Of a stretch of 64,000 nucleotides of DNA, positions 33,051-41,153 are shown one piece after another. The stretch's first letter is position 1. Each line of letters begins with the position of its first letter. The notes below the pieces were generated by a model. The model was not told where the DNA came from. It saw nothing but the letters and a program-made list of their open reading frames with translations, and searched no databases. The position numbers were made by a program, and so were the translations under genes. Origin of the DNA: Hallerella sp963660435 (GTDB lineage: Bacteria > Fibrobacterota > Fibrobacteria > Fibrobacterales > Fibrobacteraceae); contig CAVKYI010000007.1 of assembly GCA_963660435.1 (NCBI GenBank), positions 1-64,000 of the forward strand. Reading direction: 5' to 3'.

Positions 33051-33071
33051 CTAAGCGCTGAAATGGCTAGA

Positions 33072-33232
33072 GGTCACCTCTAAAAATTGCTTTGGTTAAG
33101 AAAATTTGAATGAGACCAAGCGAAGGCAGGAATGAAAAGTGGCGAATACTGGATGTATTTGCCACTTTGAATGACGAACCGGCGCGAAGCGTCGCAATCA
33201 AATTTTTGAAAATTGAATTTTTAGAGGTGACC
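33072..33232 (-). mobile_element. 161-bp MITE-like palindromic element, copy B (on a stop codon)
   Basis: Identical base for base to the reverse complement of 5589-5749, with the same 17-bp terminal inverted repeats. TAGA is duplicated at 33068-33071 and 33233-33236. The insertion falls inside the TAG stop of the MBOAT gene, and the element's terminal G restores TAG, so the protein end is unchanged. It separates the AlgI-like gene from the tRNA and the AlgJ-like gene. Confidence 0.88.
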
Positions 33233-34650
33233 TAGAACTGAAAGTACAGAAAGGGATTGTAGCTCTGCGTAAAAAGCGCAAGGACCGCAAAGGCGAACAG
33301 GGAAAAGGCTGTCACAAGACGCGGAACGCTTATCTTCTGGCACCAGTCATAGGCGCGAACCGGCGAAACAGCGTAAACAAGGGCAACCATCATGAACACG
33401 ACAGAGGTCGGCGTGAAAATTTCCGCGGAAAGAATCGGGTTTGCTGGATTCACGGGCGAAAATCCGAGCATCGCGCCCCACATCTTTCCCGCCGAAGAAA
33501 GATCGGGCGAACGAAAAAGAACCCATCCGAAGAGGACGATGACCTGCGTAAGAACGATCTGCGCGAGCCGCGGCAATTTCGCATACAACGCCCGCTTGCC
33601 ATTTACGCGCTCGACAATCATGAAGAACGCGTGATAAAGTCCCCAGCAGATAAAGGTCATCGCCGCGCCATGCCAAATTCCCGAAGCGAACATGACAAGG
33701 AACAGGTTCAGATAGGTACGTCGCCGCGAGACGCGATTTCCGCCAAGCGGAATGTAGAGATAGTCCTTTAGCCAGGTCGTCAGGGAAATATGCCACCGGC
33801 TCCAGAACTCGGAGATGCTCCCCGAGCGATACGGTCCGTTAAAATTTCGCGGAAAGTGGAAACCGAGCATCAGCCCAAGCCCTACAGCCATGTCCGAATA
33901 GGCGGAAAAGTCAAAATAGATTTGCATCATGTAGGCGAAAGCTCCCCACCAGGCGTTTAGGACGCCGGGACTATCCGCACCGAAGACTCGGTCCGCGATA
34001 ATCCCGACCTGGTTCGCAATCAGGATTTTCTTCGCAAAGCCCAGGCAGAAATAAGTCATGCCGCGCATCCAGTTCTCCCAAGTGTGCGCCCGACTTTCCA
34101 GCTCCTCGGCAACCGTATTGTAACGGACTATCGGACCCGCGACTAACTGCGGAAAAAGGGAAACGTAGCATGCGAACGTGGCGAAATTCCTGACCGGAGG
34201 CGCATCGCCGCGATACACGTCGATCGTATAACTCATCGCCTGGAACGTATAAAAGGAAATTCCCACCGGCAGGAGTACGCGCAAGACGGAAAACGGTTCC
34301 AGTCCAAACATCTGCACGAGCAGGTTCACGCCGCCCATCGCAAACATGTAATACTTGAAAAATCCAAGAGTTCCCAAGTTGACGATTACAGAAAGGACAA
34401 GCGAGAACCTTCGTCGCAAGTTCGATGCGTCAGGCAAGGAGATCTGTTTCCCGGCAATGTAGTTCACCCATGTCGATCCGAACATCAGGAGAACGAGCCA
34501 CGGTTCCATCCAGCCGTAAAAGATGTAGCTGAAGACGGTGATGAAAAAATTCAGCGTAGAATGCTTCGCACGCCGCCAAAGAAGCAGATAGTATCCGGCA
34601 AAAAATACCGGCAAGAAATAGAAGAGAAAAACCTGCGAGGAAAAGACCAT
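33232..34650 (-). CDS. MBOAT-family O-acyltransferase (AlgI-like)
   Basis: 472 aa, polytopic (about ten membrane segments). It contains GISFYTFQAMSYTIDVYRG, FDFSAYSDMAVGLGLMLGF, FWSRWHISLTTWLKDYLYIPLGG and the active His in GIWHGAAMTFICWGLYHAFF, the AlgI/PatA signature. It moves acetyl groups across the inner membrane for exported polysaccharide or peptidoglycan. It starts 3 bp after the stop of the small exported protein. Its TAG stop is at the junction with MITE copy B. The AlgJ-like partner follows after the tRNA. Confidence 0.93.
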   Translation of the reverse strand: MVFSSQVFLFYFLPVFFAGYYLLLWRRAKHSTLNFFITVFSYIFYGWMEPWLVLLMFGSTWVNYIAGKQISLPDASNLRRRFSLVLSVIVNLGTLGFFKYYMFAMGGVNLLVQMFGLEPFSVLRVLLPVGISFYTFQAMSYTIDVYRGDAPPVRNFATFACYVSLFPQLVAGPIVRYNTVAEELESRAHTWENWMRGMTYFCLGFAKKILIANQVGIIADRVFGADSPGVLNAWWGAFAYMMQIYFDFSAYSDMAVGLGLMLGFHFPRNFNGPYRSGSISEFWSRWHISLTTWLKDYLYIPLGGNRVSRRRTYLNLFLVMFASGIWHGAAMTFICWGLYHAFFMIVERVNGKRALYAKLPRLAQIVLTQVIVLFGWVLFRSPDLSSAGKMWGAMLGFSPVNPANPILSAEIFTPTSVVFMMVALVYAVSPVRAYDWCQKISVPRLVTAFSLFAFAVLALFTQSYNPFLYFQF

Positions 34651-34653
34651 CGA

Positions 34654-35055
34654 CTATTTCGCATCCAGGACTTCTACCGCGAGAAATCTTTCCGAATCAT
34701 CGTCGAAATATTCGTCTTCCACGGCACCGTCGTAGTTTCCTTCTAGCGGAACGAGCTTTAACAGATGCCTGTCGCCCACGCGAAACGCCCGGACATTTCC
34801 TTTCGCCTTCGAAGACATCTTGTCCGTCACCTGCCCACGGGGCGTTAGCGGATTATAGACTCCCACGAGGATTTCCTTGCCGTCGAACTTCCCTTCGACA
34901 ACCTTCGTTACCTTATACTTGAGCACATACACATAGCTGTAAAGATCGTTGGGCGGCATCTTCCCGGCAATTTCCGAAAGCTTTCCTTCGACGGTCATAT
35001 TTTCCGCAAAGGCGAACAATGCGGAAAGAAGCAAGGCGACAATCATCTTTTTCAT
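34654..35055 (-). CDS. Small exported protein of unknown function upstream of the MBOAT gene
   Basis: 133 aa. Clear signal peptide (MKKMIVALLLSALFAFA, cleavage before ENM). The mature part is beta-rich and acidic at its end (EDEYFDDDSERF). A segment VVEGKFDGKEILVGVYNP looks like a small beta-barrel but I do not recognise the family. It ends 3 bp before the MBOAT start, so it is likely co-transcribed and may act with the acetylation pair. Confidence 0.65.
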   Translation of the reverse strand: MKKMIVALLLSALFAFAENMTVEGKLSEIAGKMPPNDLYSYVYVLKYKVTKVVEGKFDGKEILVGVYNPLTPRGQVTDKMSSKAKGNVRAFRVGDRHLLKLVPLEGNYDGAVEDEYFDDDSERFLAVEVLDAK

Positions 35056-35111
35056 ACAAACCTCGATATGAAAAGTTAGAAAATTGGAATCCAGTCGAGA
35101 GAATGAAATGC

Positions 35112-35181
35112 GGAGAGTGAAGTGTGGAATGTGGAGAGTGCAGAGTGAAGAGTTGATAGTAGATAGTAGATAGTTGATAGT
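35112..35181. repeat. Heptanucleotide array (10 units)
   Basis: Ten consecutive 7-mers: GGAGAGT, GAAGTGT, GGAATGT, GGAGAGT, GCAGAGT, GAAGAGT, TGATAGT, AGATAGT, AGATAGT, TGATAGT. Period 7 is exact although the unit drifts from GRAGAGT to NGATAGT. Confidence 0.78.
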
Positions 35182-35306
35182 TCGCTAAGCGGACCTGTAA
35201 AGGCTTGTACGATGAATGGTCATCCTGGAGCGGAGCACCGCGGAGCGATAGGATCCATAAGGCTCGGGTTGGATTCTATCGGTTCCTTTGGAACCTTCAG
35301 AATGAC
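35182..35306. repeat. 32-bp linker and palindromic repeat module
   Basis: 35182-35213 is the reverse complement of the linker at 337-368 (about 30 of 32 bases alike). 35219-35306 runs from GTCATCCTGGAGCG to CAGAATGAC with GGATCC and GATTCTATCGG inside, a member of the hairpin module family. Confidence 0.72.
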
Positions 35307-35356
35307 GGCAAATCGAAACCTCTAAAAAAGCGTGGCCCTGGGGGTGGATGCAAGGA

Positions 35357-35395
35357 AGGGGGACCTTGGCCTTCGCAACTCGGAAAGGTCCCCCT
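35357..35395. other. 11-bp perfect inverted repeat in the recG upstream spacer
   Basis: AGGGGGACCTT (35357-35367) and AAGGTCCCCCT (35385-35395) enclose 17 nt. The left arm overlaps the segment shared, inverted, with positions 36-55. The rest of the gene-free stretch 35307-35520 shows only a short TCGCC-GAGA-GGCGA hairpin and no gene. Confidence 0.6.
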
Positions 35396-35521
35396 ACCTT
35401 GCCCCTCGCCGGGCAGGCGCTCCATTCGCCGAGAGGCGAAAAACGTTCGCTTGGCGACAAAATCCTAGGCGTGTAACGACGAAAGCCTTTCGGCTGAAAG
35501 AAACAGCCCGCTTCAAATTCC

Positions 35522-35529
35522 TATATTGA
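35522..35529 (+). promoter_or_regulatory. Possible -10 box TATATTGA directly before recG
   Basis: TATATT (35522-35527) lies 6 nt before the recG ATG at 35534. The match to TAnnTTTG is partial. It predicts a leaderless recG message. Confidence 0.4.
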
Positions 35530-35533
35530 CCCT

Positions 35534-37573
35534 ATGGATCTTTCTTCGCTTCCGGGACTTGGCCCCAAAAGGCTCAAGGCTCTCTTCGATTCCGGTATTC
35601 GTTCTGTCTCCGACTTGCTATACAACATCCCGCGTACATGGCTAGACAGGACGCGCCTAAATCGGATTTCAGAAAGTCATGTCGGAGAAAATGTCATTTT
35701 CACAGGAAGGATTGTCCGCGCAGGGCTTGTCCGAGGGAGGACATCCCGCTTCATCGCCGTTCTTGGCGACGGTTCGGGCGAAGTAAGCCTTGTCTTTTTT
35801 CGCGCGGCAAGGCACTGGTCCAGCGCAATCACGGTAGGAACCCGCTGGTGCGTCATCGGAAAGCTCGGCGACTTTCGCGGTCTCCAGCTCGTGCATCCCG
35901 AAATGCAGAGACTTTCCGAAGACGAAGAATTTTCCGGCGGAATCGAACCGGTTTACTCCATTACGGAAGCGGAACATGCGGCCAAGATCGAGCAGCGTTT
36001 TTTCCGAAATCTCTACGCAAGAATCCTTGCGATGCCGAATCTGTCCGTTCCAAACTCTCCGCCGAAAGAGCTTCTCGATTACATGGGGCTTTTGCCCGTC
36101 CTGGAAAATCTGAAACGCCTGCACCAGCCGAAAACTTTCGCCGAGGCGATGCAGGCTAGAATGCAGCTGAAAAAGCTGGAACTTCTGCCTTTCTGCCTGC
36201 GGATGAACATGCGCCGCCGAAGTCTCGTCACGAGAGGAAAGTCCAGGCAAATCGATCCGCGAACAATCGAAGACGCAAAGCGCGCCCTGCCTTTCACCAT
36301 GACACGCGGACAGGAAAGCGCCATTTCCCAGATCAGCGAAGGTCTCCGCGGCAAGAAGCAGTTCCACGCCCTGCTGCAGGGAGACGTCGGCAGCGGAAAG
36401 ACCGTCATCGCCATGCTTTCCATGCTTGCGGTCGCGAAAAGCGGAGAGCAGTGCGCTCTCATGGCCCCGACAGACATACTCGCGAGGCAGCACTACAAGG
36501 ATCTCAAGCCATTTTTCGACGCAGCGGGAATTCGGACCGCGCTTCTCCTCGGCGCATGCAGCGGCACGGAAAAGAAAACGATATCCGGGGAACTGCAAAT
36601 GGGAATGACACAAGTGGTCATCGGGACTCACGCGCTTTTTTCCAAGGACGTTCTCTTTCGAAACCTGACCTTTGTCGTCATCGACGAACAGCACCGCTTT
36701 GGCGTAAACCAACGCGAGGCGCTTCTCGCCAAGGGGCACTATCCCGACCTGCTCGTGATGAGCGCGACCCCCATACCGCGCAGTCTTGCCATGACTCTCT
36801 ACGGAGATCTCGCGCCGATTGTCCTAAAGGAAAAGCCCGCCGGACGAAAGCCCGTCAAGACGCGCCTGGTCTCTCCGGAAAGGCGCGAAGACATGAAAAG
36901 ATTCCTGCTCCGCGAGGTGCAAAACGGAAACCGCTGCTACTGGGTCGTCAGCCGCGTGGAACTCGACGAAGAGGGAACGGCAAGAAGCGCCGACGAAGTT
37001 GCCGACGAACTCTCGAACTTTTCAACGGCCTGGAAAGTCGGAACGATTCACGGCCAGATGGACGAAACGGAACGCGACAGGATCCTCGGAGAATTCGCCC
37101 AGGGAAAGCTCCAGGTACTGGTCGCGACGACCGTTATCGAAGTCGGCGTAAACGTTCCCGAAGCGAATCTGATGGTTATCGAGAATCCGGACCGGTTCGG
37201 ACTTGCCCAATTGCACCAGCTTCGCGGACGCGTTGGACGCGGGAGCAAGGAAGCATGGTGCTTCCTGATCGTTTCGGAAAGCAATCCCGCCCACGAAAGA
37301 CTGTCGCGCTTCGCTTCTACCGAAGACGGATTCGAAATCGCGGAAATGGACATGCAGGAACGCGGAGCGGGCAACCTGGAAGGTTCCGAGCAAAGCGGAG
37401 CCTGGGTGTTCCGCTGGTTCGACTGGATCCACGACAAGGACCTTATTCAAAGAATGCTCGACGTCGCCGAGGAGATTCTCGACAACAAGCCGAACTTCTC
37501 GCGAGAAGTCCAGGAAAAAATTCAAAGTTGGTACGCGACGCTTCCACAGGGAAACGCCGACGGCGTGCACTAG
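35534..37573 (+). CDS. recG: ATP-dependent DNA helicase RecG
   Basis: 679 aa. It has the N-terminal wedge/OB domain (LPGLGPKRLKALFDSG at the start) and a superfamily 2 core: Walker A GDVGSGKTV, DEQHRFGVNQR (DEQH box), MSATPIPRSLAMTLYGDL, and the C-terminal ENPDRFGLAQLHQLRGRVGRG. It remodels stalled replication forks and branched DNA. Its TAG stop shares the tetramer CTAG with the stop of the convergent gene at 37570. Confidence 0.96.
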   Translation: MDLSSLPGLGPKRLKALFDSGIRSVSDLLYNIPRTWLDRTRLNRISESHVGENVIFTGRIVRAGLVRGRTSRFIAVLGDGSGEVSLVFFRAARHWSSAITVGTRWCVIGKLGDFRGLQLVHPEMQRLSEDEEFSGGIEPVYSITEAEHAAKIEQRFFRNLYARILAMPNLSVPNSPPKELLDYMGLLPVLENLKRLHQPKTFAEAMQARMQLKKLELLPFCLRMNMRRRSLVTRGKSRQIDPRTIEDAKRALPFTMTRGQESAISQISEGLRGKKQFHALLQGDVGSGKTVIAMLSMLAVAKSGEQCALMAPTDILARQHYKDLKPFFDAAGIRTALLLGACSGTEKKTISGELQMGMTQVVIGTHALFSKDVLFRNLTFVVIDEQHRFGVNQREALLAKGHYPDLLVMSATPIPRSLAMTLYGDLAPIVLKEKPAGRKPVKTRLVSPERREDMKRFLLREVQNGNRCYWVVSRVELDEEGTARSADEVADELSNFSTAWKVGTIHGQMDETERDRILGEFAQGKLQVLVATTVIEVGVNVPEANLMVIENPDRFGLAQLHQLRGRVGRGSKEAWCFLIVSESNPAHERLSRFASTEDGFEIAEMDMQERGAGNLEGSEQSGAWVFRWFDWIHDKDLIQRMLDVAEEILDNKPNFSREVQEKIQSWYATLPQGNADGVH

Positions 37574-38334
37574 ATGGTCCGCATCGCAATGCCCAGAACG
37601 ACAAGCCCAAGCGCAATCGCGGAAAGAACCAGTTCGACAAACGCAATCCTTCGAAGCGCAGGAGAAAAGGCGAAAACCTTTTCTCCATTCGGCAAGCGCT
37701 TTCGGCGATAGGTCCAGTTCAGTCCGGCGATAAAGGAAAGACAGGCGCAAAATCCGGAAACAAGGAGCGCATACAGATAGTCCTTGCAGTCAAGGAAAAG
37801 AAAATTTCCCAAATCGAGGACAAGCGACAGGACGGTGCCGAAAAAGGCGAGAATGACGCTCGAAATTCCGACAGCGACCGGTTTGCGGAGAACTTCCACG
37901 CGTTCGTCGAAAAAGCGTTTCAAGTCCTCTTCCGAATAGACCTTGCCGTGCGATTCGAGAATCTTCTGCGCGAGGATGATGTTTTCCGGATTCCACTCGT
38001 CCTGTTTCTGCAAGATATCGAGAAGTTCCTCGTCGGAGAAGTTTCCGAGCATTTCCATGCTGATTTCGTCCGCATTCGATACTCCGGCGCGAACTCCCGC
38101 TTCGAGAATTCGGCGCGCCCGTTCGATGTCCTTCGCGTGGACCTTCACGATGCAGGAATCCGCCCCGCGGTTCTGGAAGTCCAGTCCCAGCGGATCCCCG
38201 CCCATGTTCGCATCGTTTACCAGGTTCGCCTCGATAGCGTTTTCCCCGAGCAGGGCGACCAGCGCTTTCGCCTCGTCAAGAGAGCCAAACGTTTCAAGCG
38301 TCATCCATTCGAGCATTTCGCCTTGTTCAGACAT
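37570..38334 (-). CDS. Membrane protein with an N-terminal DUF2007-like domain
   Basis: 254 aa. The N-terminus (MLEWMTLETFGSLDEAKALVALLGENAIEANLVND) resembles the DUF2007 putative signal-transducing fold. A helical middle is followed by three or four membrane segments (about 152-175, 183-203, 232-252). Function unknown. It is the last gene of the long minus-strand run; its start overlaps the PfkB kinase stop by 8 bp and its stop overlaps the recG stop. Confidence 0.7.
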   Translation of the reverse strand: MSEQGEMLEWMTLETFGSLDEAKALVALLGENAIEANLVNDANMGGDPLGLDFQNRGADSCIVKVHAKDIERARRILEAGVRAGVSNADEISMEMLGNFSDEELLDILQKQDEWNPENIILAQKILESHGKVYSEEDLKRFFDERVEVLRKPVAVGISSVILAFFGTVLSLVLDLGNFLFLDCKDYLYALLVSGFCACLSFIAGLNWTYRRKRLPNGEKVFAFSPALRRIAFVELVLSAIALGLVVLGIAMRTI

Positions 38335-39295
38335 TCTTCATCTCCTCGCGAATCCGTTTCCAACCGTCTTCGGGAATCTGGGCCCCGACAACCTGGACGA
38401 CCTCGTTTGCGACAAGGCTTCCGAGCATTCCGGAGCGTTCCATCGAATAATCGGACAGAAGCCCGTAGAGAAATCCCGAAGCCCACAGGTCACCGGCTCC
38501 CGTCGTATCGACAGCCTTCGCGTCGCCCGACTTCACCCGGAACACTTCGCCGTTCGAAGCGATAAGCGCCCCGCGCGCACCGAGTTTCACCACAGCCACC
38601 TCGCAAATTTCGGAAAGCCTTGAAAGCGCGGCTTCATCCGAAACGCCGGTAAAGGCTTTCGCCTCGTCCTCGTTCGCAATAAGGATATCGATTTCCCTTT
38701 CGGAAAGTAGCCGTTCGAAAAGAGCGCGACAATCGTTCACCACGCCAAACGAGCCGAAATCGAGAGCGGTCCTTGCCCCGAACCGGTGCGCCATCCGCAC
38801 GGCCTTCACAAAGCATTCCTCGCTATAGGCCCTGTAGCCTTCCAGGTAAAGAATCCCGACATCGTCAAAAAGTTCCGGAGAAATTTCCGTAGCGAAGAAT
38901 TCGTTCGAAGCGCCGAGAAAAGTAAACATCGTTCGCTCCGCATCCGGAGTAATCGCGGAAAGGACCGTTCCCGTGGGCACGGAAGATTTCGTCATCCGGT
39001 TTTCCACGCCGCATTTTTCGAGATGCCGCGCAAAGAGTTCGCCGAGTTTGTCGTTTCCGACCTTCGATACAAAGGACGCGCGTCCTCCGAGTCTTGCCAC
39101 CCCGACAACCGTGTTGCAGGCGGCGCCTCCCGGTACGATTTGCGGATTTTCGACCCGGGCAAGCAGCTTTCGCATCGTCGCGTCATCGACAGGGTTCATG
39201 CCGCCCTTCGAGACTCCGGCCTTGCAAATCCAGCCATCATCGACATTTACAAGCTGATCGACCAGCGCGGCACCGAAACCTAAAACCCTTTTCAT
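38327..39295 (-). CDS. PfkB-family sugar/nucleoside kinase
   Basis: 322 aa. The ribokinase fold shows GGAACNTVVGVARLGGRASFVSKVGND and the catalytic DTTGAGDLWASGFLYG (Asp base, GAGD anion hole). The overall pattern, including VDQLVNV near the start and FLGASNEF, is closest to adenosine-kinase-like members, but the substrate is not certain. Confidence 0.88.
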   Translation of the reverse strand: MKRVLGFGAALVDQLVNVDDGWICKAGVSKGGMNPVDDATMRKLLARVENPQIVPGGAACNTVVGVARLGGRASFVSKVGNDKLGELFARHLEKCGVENRMTKSSVPTGTVLSAITPDAERTMFTFLGASNEFFATEISPELFDDVGILYLEGYRAYSEECFVKAVRMAHRFGARTALDFGSFGVVNDCRALFERLLSEREIDILIANEDEAKAFTGVSDEAALSRLSEICEVAVVKLGARGALIASNGEVFRVKSGDAKAVDTTGAGDLWASGFLYGLLSDYSMERSGMLGSLVANEVVQVVGAQIPEDGWKRIREEMKNV

Positions 39296-39304
39296 GGAAA
39301 ACCC

Positions 39305-40129
39305 TTAAAAACGCCGACCGTTACGACGGGCGCTTTCCCTGATTAAAAATGACCTTTCCGATTCCGAAAGCGAAGCGATTCCTCTTTCGCTCACTTTCTT
39401 GAGAATCGCGTTCAATTCCTTTTCGCTGTCCAGGTAGCGCACTTCCCCTTCAAGAGGTTCCGCATCGCGTTTCGACTTTTCGCGACGACGGTCCGAAAGA
39501 TTGCCGCGCAATCTGTCCCAGACGCGATTTTCGAAAAGATACATGCAGAGGAAACCGGAAAGTATGCCCCCCAGATGGGTGAAATGGGCAACCGTATCGC
39601 CGGAATTTGCAAAAAGGACGTCCAGAGCGACAAAGACCCAGATGGCGTGCCTTATCCGCATCGGCACGACAAAGAAGAGCAGGATCATCCTGTTCGGAAA
39701 TAGCTTCGCGTAGGCGACAAAGACGCCCATCAGCGCACCGGAAGCTCCGATGATGAATGCCATCGGGGACATCGCGCCGAACAGATAGAACGGAATGCTG
39801 AAAACCCCCGCAAACACGGCGCTGAAAAGATACAGAATCCAGAAGCGGCGAAATCCGATTTCCAGGGCGACATCGTCTCCGAACATCCAGAGGGCGAGCA
39901 TGTTAAACAGAAAATGCCAGGCGTTCACGTGCAGGAAGGCATAGGTTACAAAGCGCCAGACATCCGCATAGGCGACAGGAATCAGCGCTCCGTAGCCTAG
40001 AAACAGAGATTCGATCCCGTCCAGCCCGAAAAGATTCGAGAGAAAGCATATCGCAAAGACAACCGCATTGATCGAAAGCAGAACGCGAATCGGCGACGAA
40101 AGCTCTCTAAATGGTTTCAAACCGAACAT
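39305..40129 (-). CDS. Rhomboid-family intramembrane serine protease
   Basis: 274 aa with six membrane segments. Catalytic Ser130 is in GASGALMG and His185 in AHFTHLGG; H72 and N76 (WHFLFNM) supply the oxyanion region. A cytoplasmic C-terminal tail of about 70 charged residues follows (DRRREKSKRDAEPLEGE). It overlaps coaD by 23 bp. The substrate is unknown. Confidence 0.93.
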   Translation of the reverse strand: MFGLKPFRELSSPIRVLLSINAVVFAICFLSNLFGLDGIESLFLGYGALIPVAYADVWRFVTYAFLHVNAWHFLFNMLALWMFGDDVALEIGFRRFWILYLFSAVFAGVFSIPFYLFGAMSPMAFIIGASGALMGVFVAYAKLFPNRMILLFFVVPMRIRHAIWVFVALDVLFANSGDTVAHFTHLGGILSGFLCMYLFENRVWDRLRGNLSDRRREKSKRDAEPLEGEVRYLDSEKELNAILKKVSERGIASLSESERSFLIRESARRNGRRF

Positions 40130-40610
40130 CGGACAAGTCTCCGTTGCGTAAATCGTTGAGGATGGAAGCGGGGATCATTTTCGAAACGTCGCCGCCAAAG
40201 GAAAGAATTTCTCGCACAACCGAACTCGAAATCGATGCGTATTCCGGCGCGACCGGGAGAAAAACCGTTTCTACCCGAGAATTCAACAACTGGTTGTTCC
40301 AGGCGAGATTTCGCTCCGCATCGAATTCGAAAGCGGACCTGATTCCACGAACCAGGAAATTCGCTCCGACCTTTTCCAGGTAATCGACAGTCAAGCCTTC
40401 GAAGGAATCCACGGAGACATTCGGCATCGCTTCGAGAGCCCTCTCTATCAGGTGAACTCGTCTTTCGAGAGGAAGAAGCGGATGCTTGCGCCGATTTACG
40501 CCCACCAGCACGGTTACCGAATCAAAAAGCGAGGAAGCCTTTTGCACGATGTCGAAGTGCGCGAGCGTGAAAGGGTCAAACGAACCGGCTAGAACGGCTT
40601 TACGATTCAT
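40107..40610 (-). CDS. coaD: Phosphopantetheine adenylyltransferase
   Basis: 167 aa. It catalyses the penultimate step of coenzyme A synthesis. GSFDPFTLAH is the nucleotidyltransferase HxGH-type motif (family usual GSFDPITNGH), and ISSSVVREILSFGGDVS is the second block. A -10 box lies 4 nt before its ATG, overlapping the rsmD stop, so it may be transcribed both from upstream and as a leaderless message. Confidence 0.95.
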   Translation of the reverse strand: MNRKAVLAGSFDPFTLAHFDIVQKASSLFDSVTVLVGVNRRKHPLLPLERRVHLIERALEAMPNVSVDSFEGLTVDYLEKVGANFLVRGIRSAFEFDAERNLAWNNQLLNSRVETVFLPVAPEYASISSSVVREILSFGGDVSKMIPASILNDLRNGDLSDVRFETI

Positions 40611-40614
40611 GTTC

Positions 40615-40622
40615 CAAATCTA
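40615..40622 (-). promoter_or_regulatory. FCB -10 box TAGATTTG directly before coaD
   Basis: On the minus strand TAGATTTG is followed by GAAC and then ATG. Its first three bases are the TAG stop of rsmD. Confidence 0.5.
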
Positions 40623-41153
40623 CAAAGTTGCATGGAAAAAGACGAGAGAGCTTTCGCCGTAAGAGCGTATTCGCCCAAGCCTTGCCCATTCCGGAACGTT
40701 CCGGGACGGAACTTCAAAGACCGCGATTCCCGACGAGGCAAGCAAATCGAGAAACGGTCGCAGATCGGGATAGGCCTCCGTGAAGGGAGGATCCGCGTAG
40801 ATAAAGTCAAAGCGTTCGTTCGCGACGCGCGCCTTCTCCAGAAATTTCGACACGTCTGTCGTATGCAGGCGAAGAGACTCCGAAATTCCAAGTGACCGAT
40901 ACGACGCTTCGAGGGAACGCGCCTGGGAAAGATTCTTTTCGACGGCGACAACCGACTTCGCTCCGCGGCTGAGAAACTCGATGCCGACGATTCCCGATCC
41001 CGCAAAAAGATCGAGCACGCGAAAATCCGAGACATCCTGCAAAATGTTAAAAAGAGCCTCGCGCGCCATCGCTCCGGTCGGGCGCGTCTTCGAAGTTCGC
41101 GGAGAAGCGACAAGGCGACCGCGAAAGATTCCACCGGTAATTCGGATTGGCAT
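40620..41153 (-). CDS. rsmD: 16S rRNA (guanine-N2-)-methyltransferase RsmD
   Basis: 177 aa. The family start IRITGGIFRGR, then RPTGAMAREALFNIL, VLDLFAGSGIVGIEFLSRGA (SAM site) and the catalytic FIYADPPF are all present. It methylates G966 of 16S rRNA. It overlaps the pilN-like stop by one base (TGATG) and is followed by coaD, a common rsmD-coaD pairing. Confidence 0.95.
   Translation of the reverse strand: MPIRITGGIFRGRLVASPRTSKTRPTGAMAREALFNILQDVSDFRVLDLFAGSGIVGIEFLSRGAKSVVAVEKNLSQARSLEASYRSLGISESLRLHTTDVSKFLEKARVANERFDFIYADPPFTEAYPDLRPFLDLLASSGIAVFEVPSRNVPEWARLGRIRSYGESSLVFFHATL

Noticed and set aside
35326..35470. Possible small gene upstream of recG
   Set aside because: Short open frames here have no start context or family resemblance and coincide with inverted repeats shared with the start of the window.
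36451..38565. A 704-codon frame overlapping recG and its neighbours
   Set aside because: Runs through recG in another frame and continues antisense to two further genes; no coherent domain.
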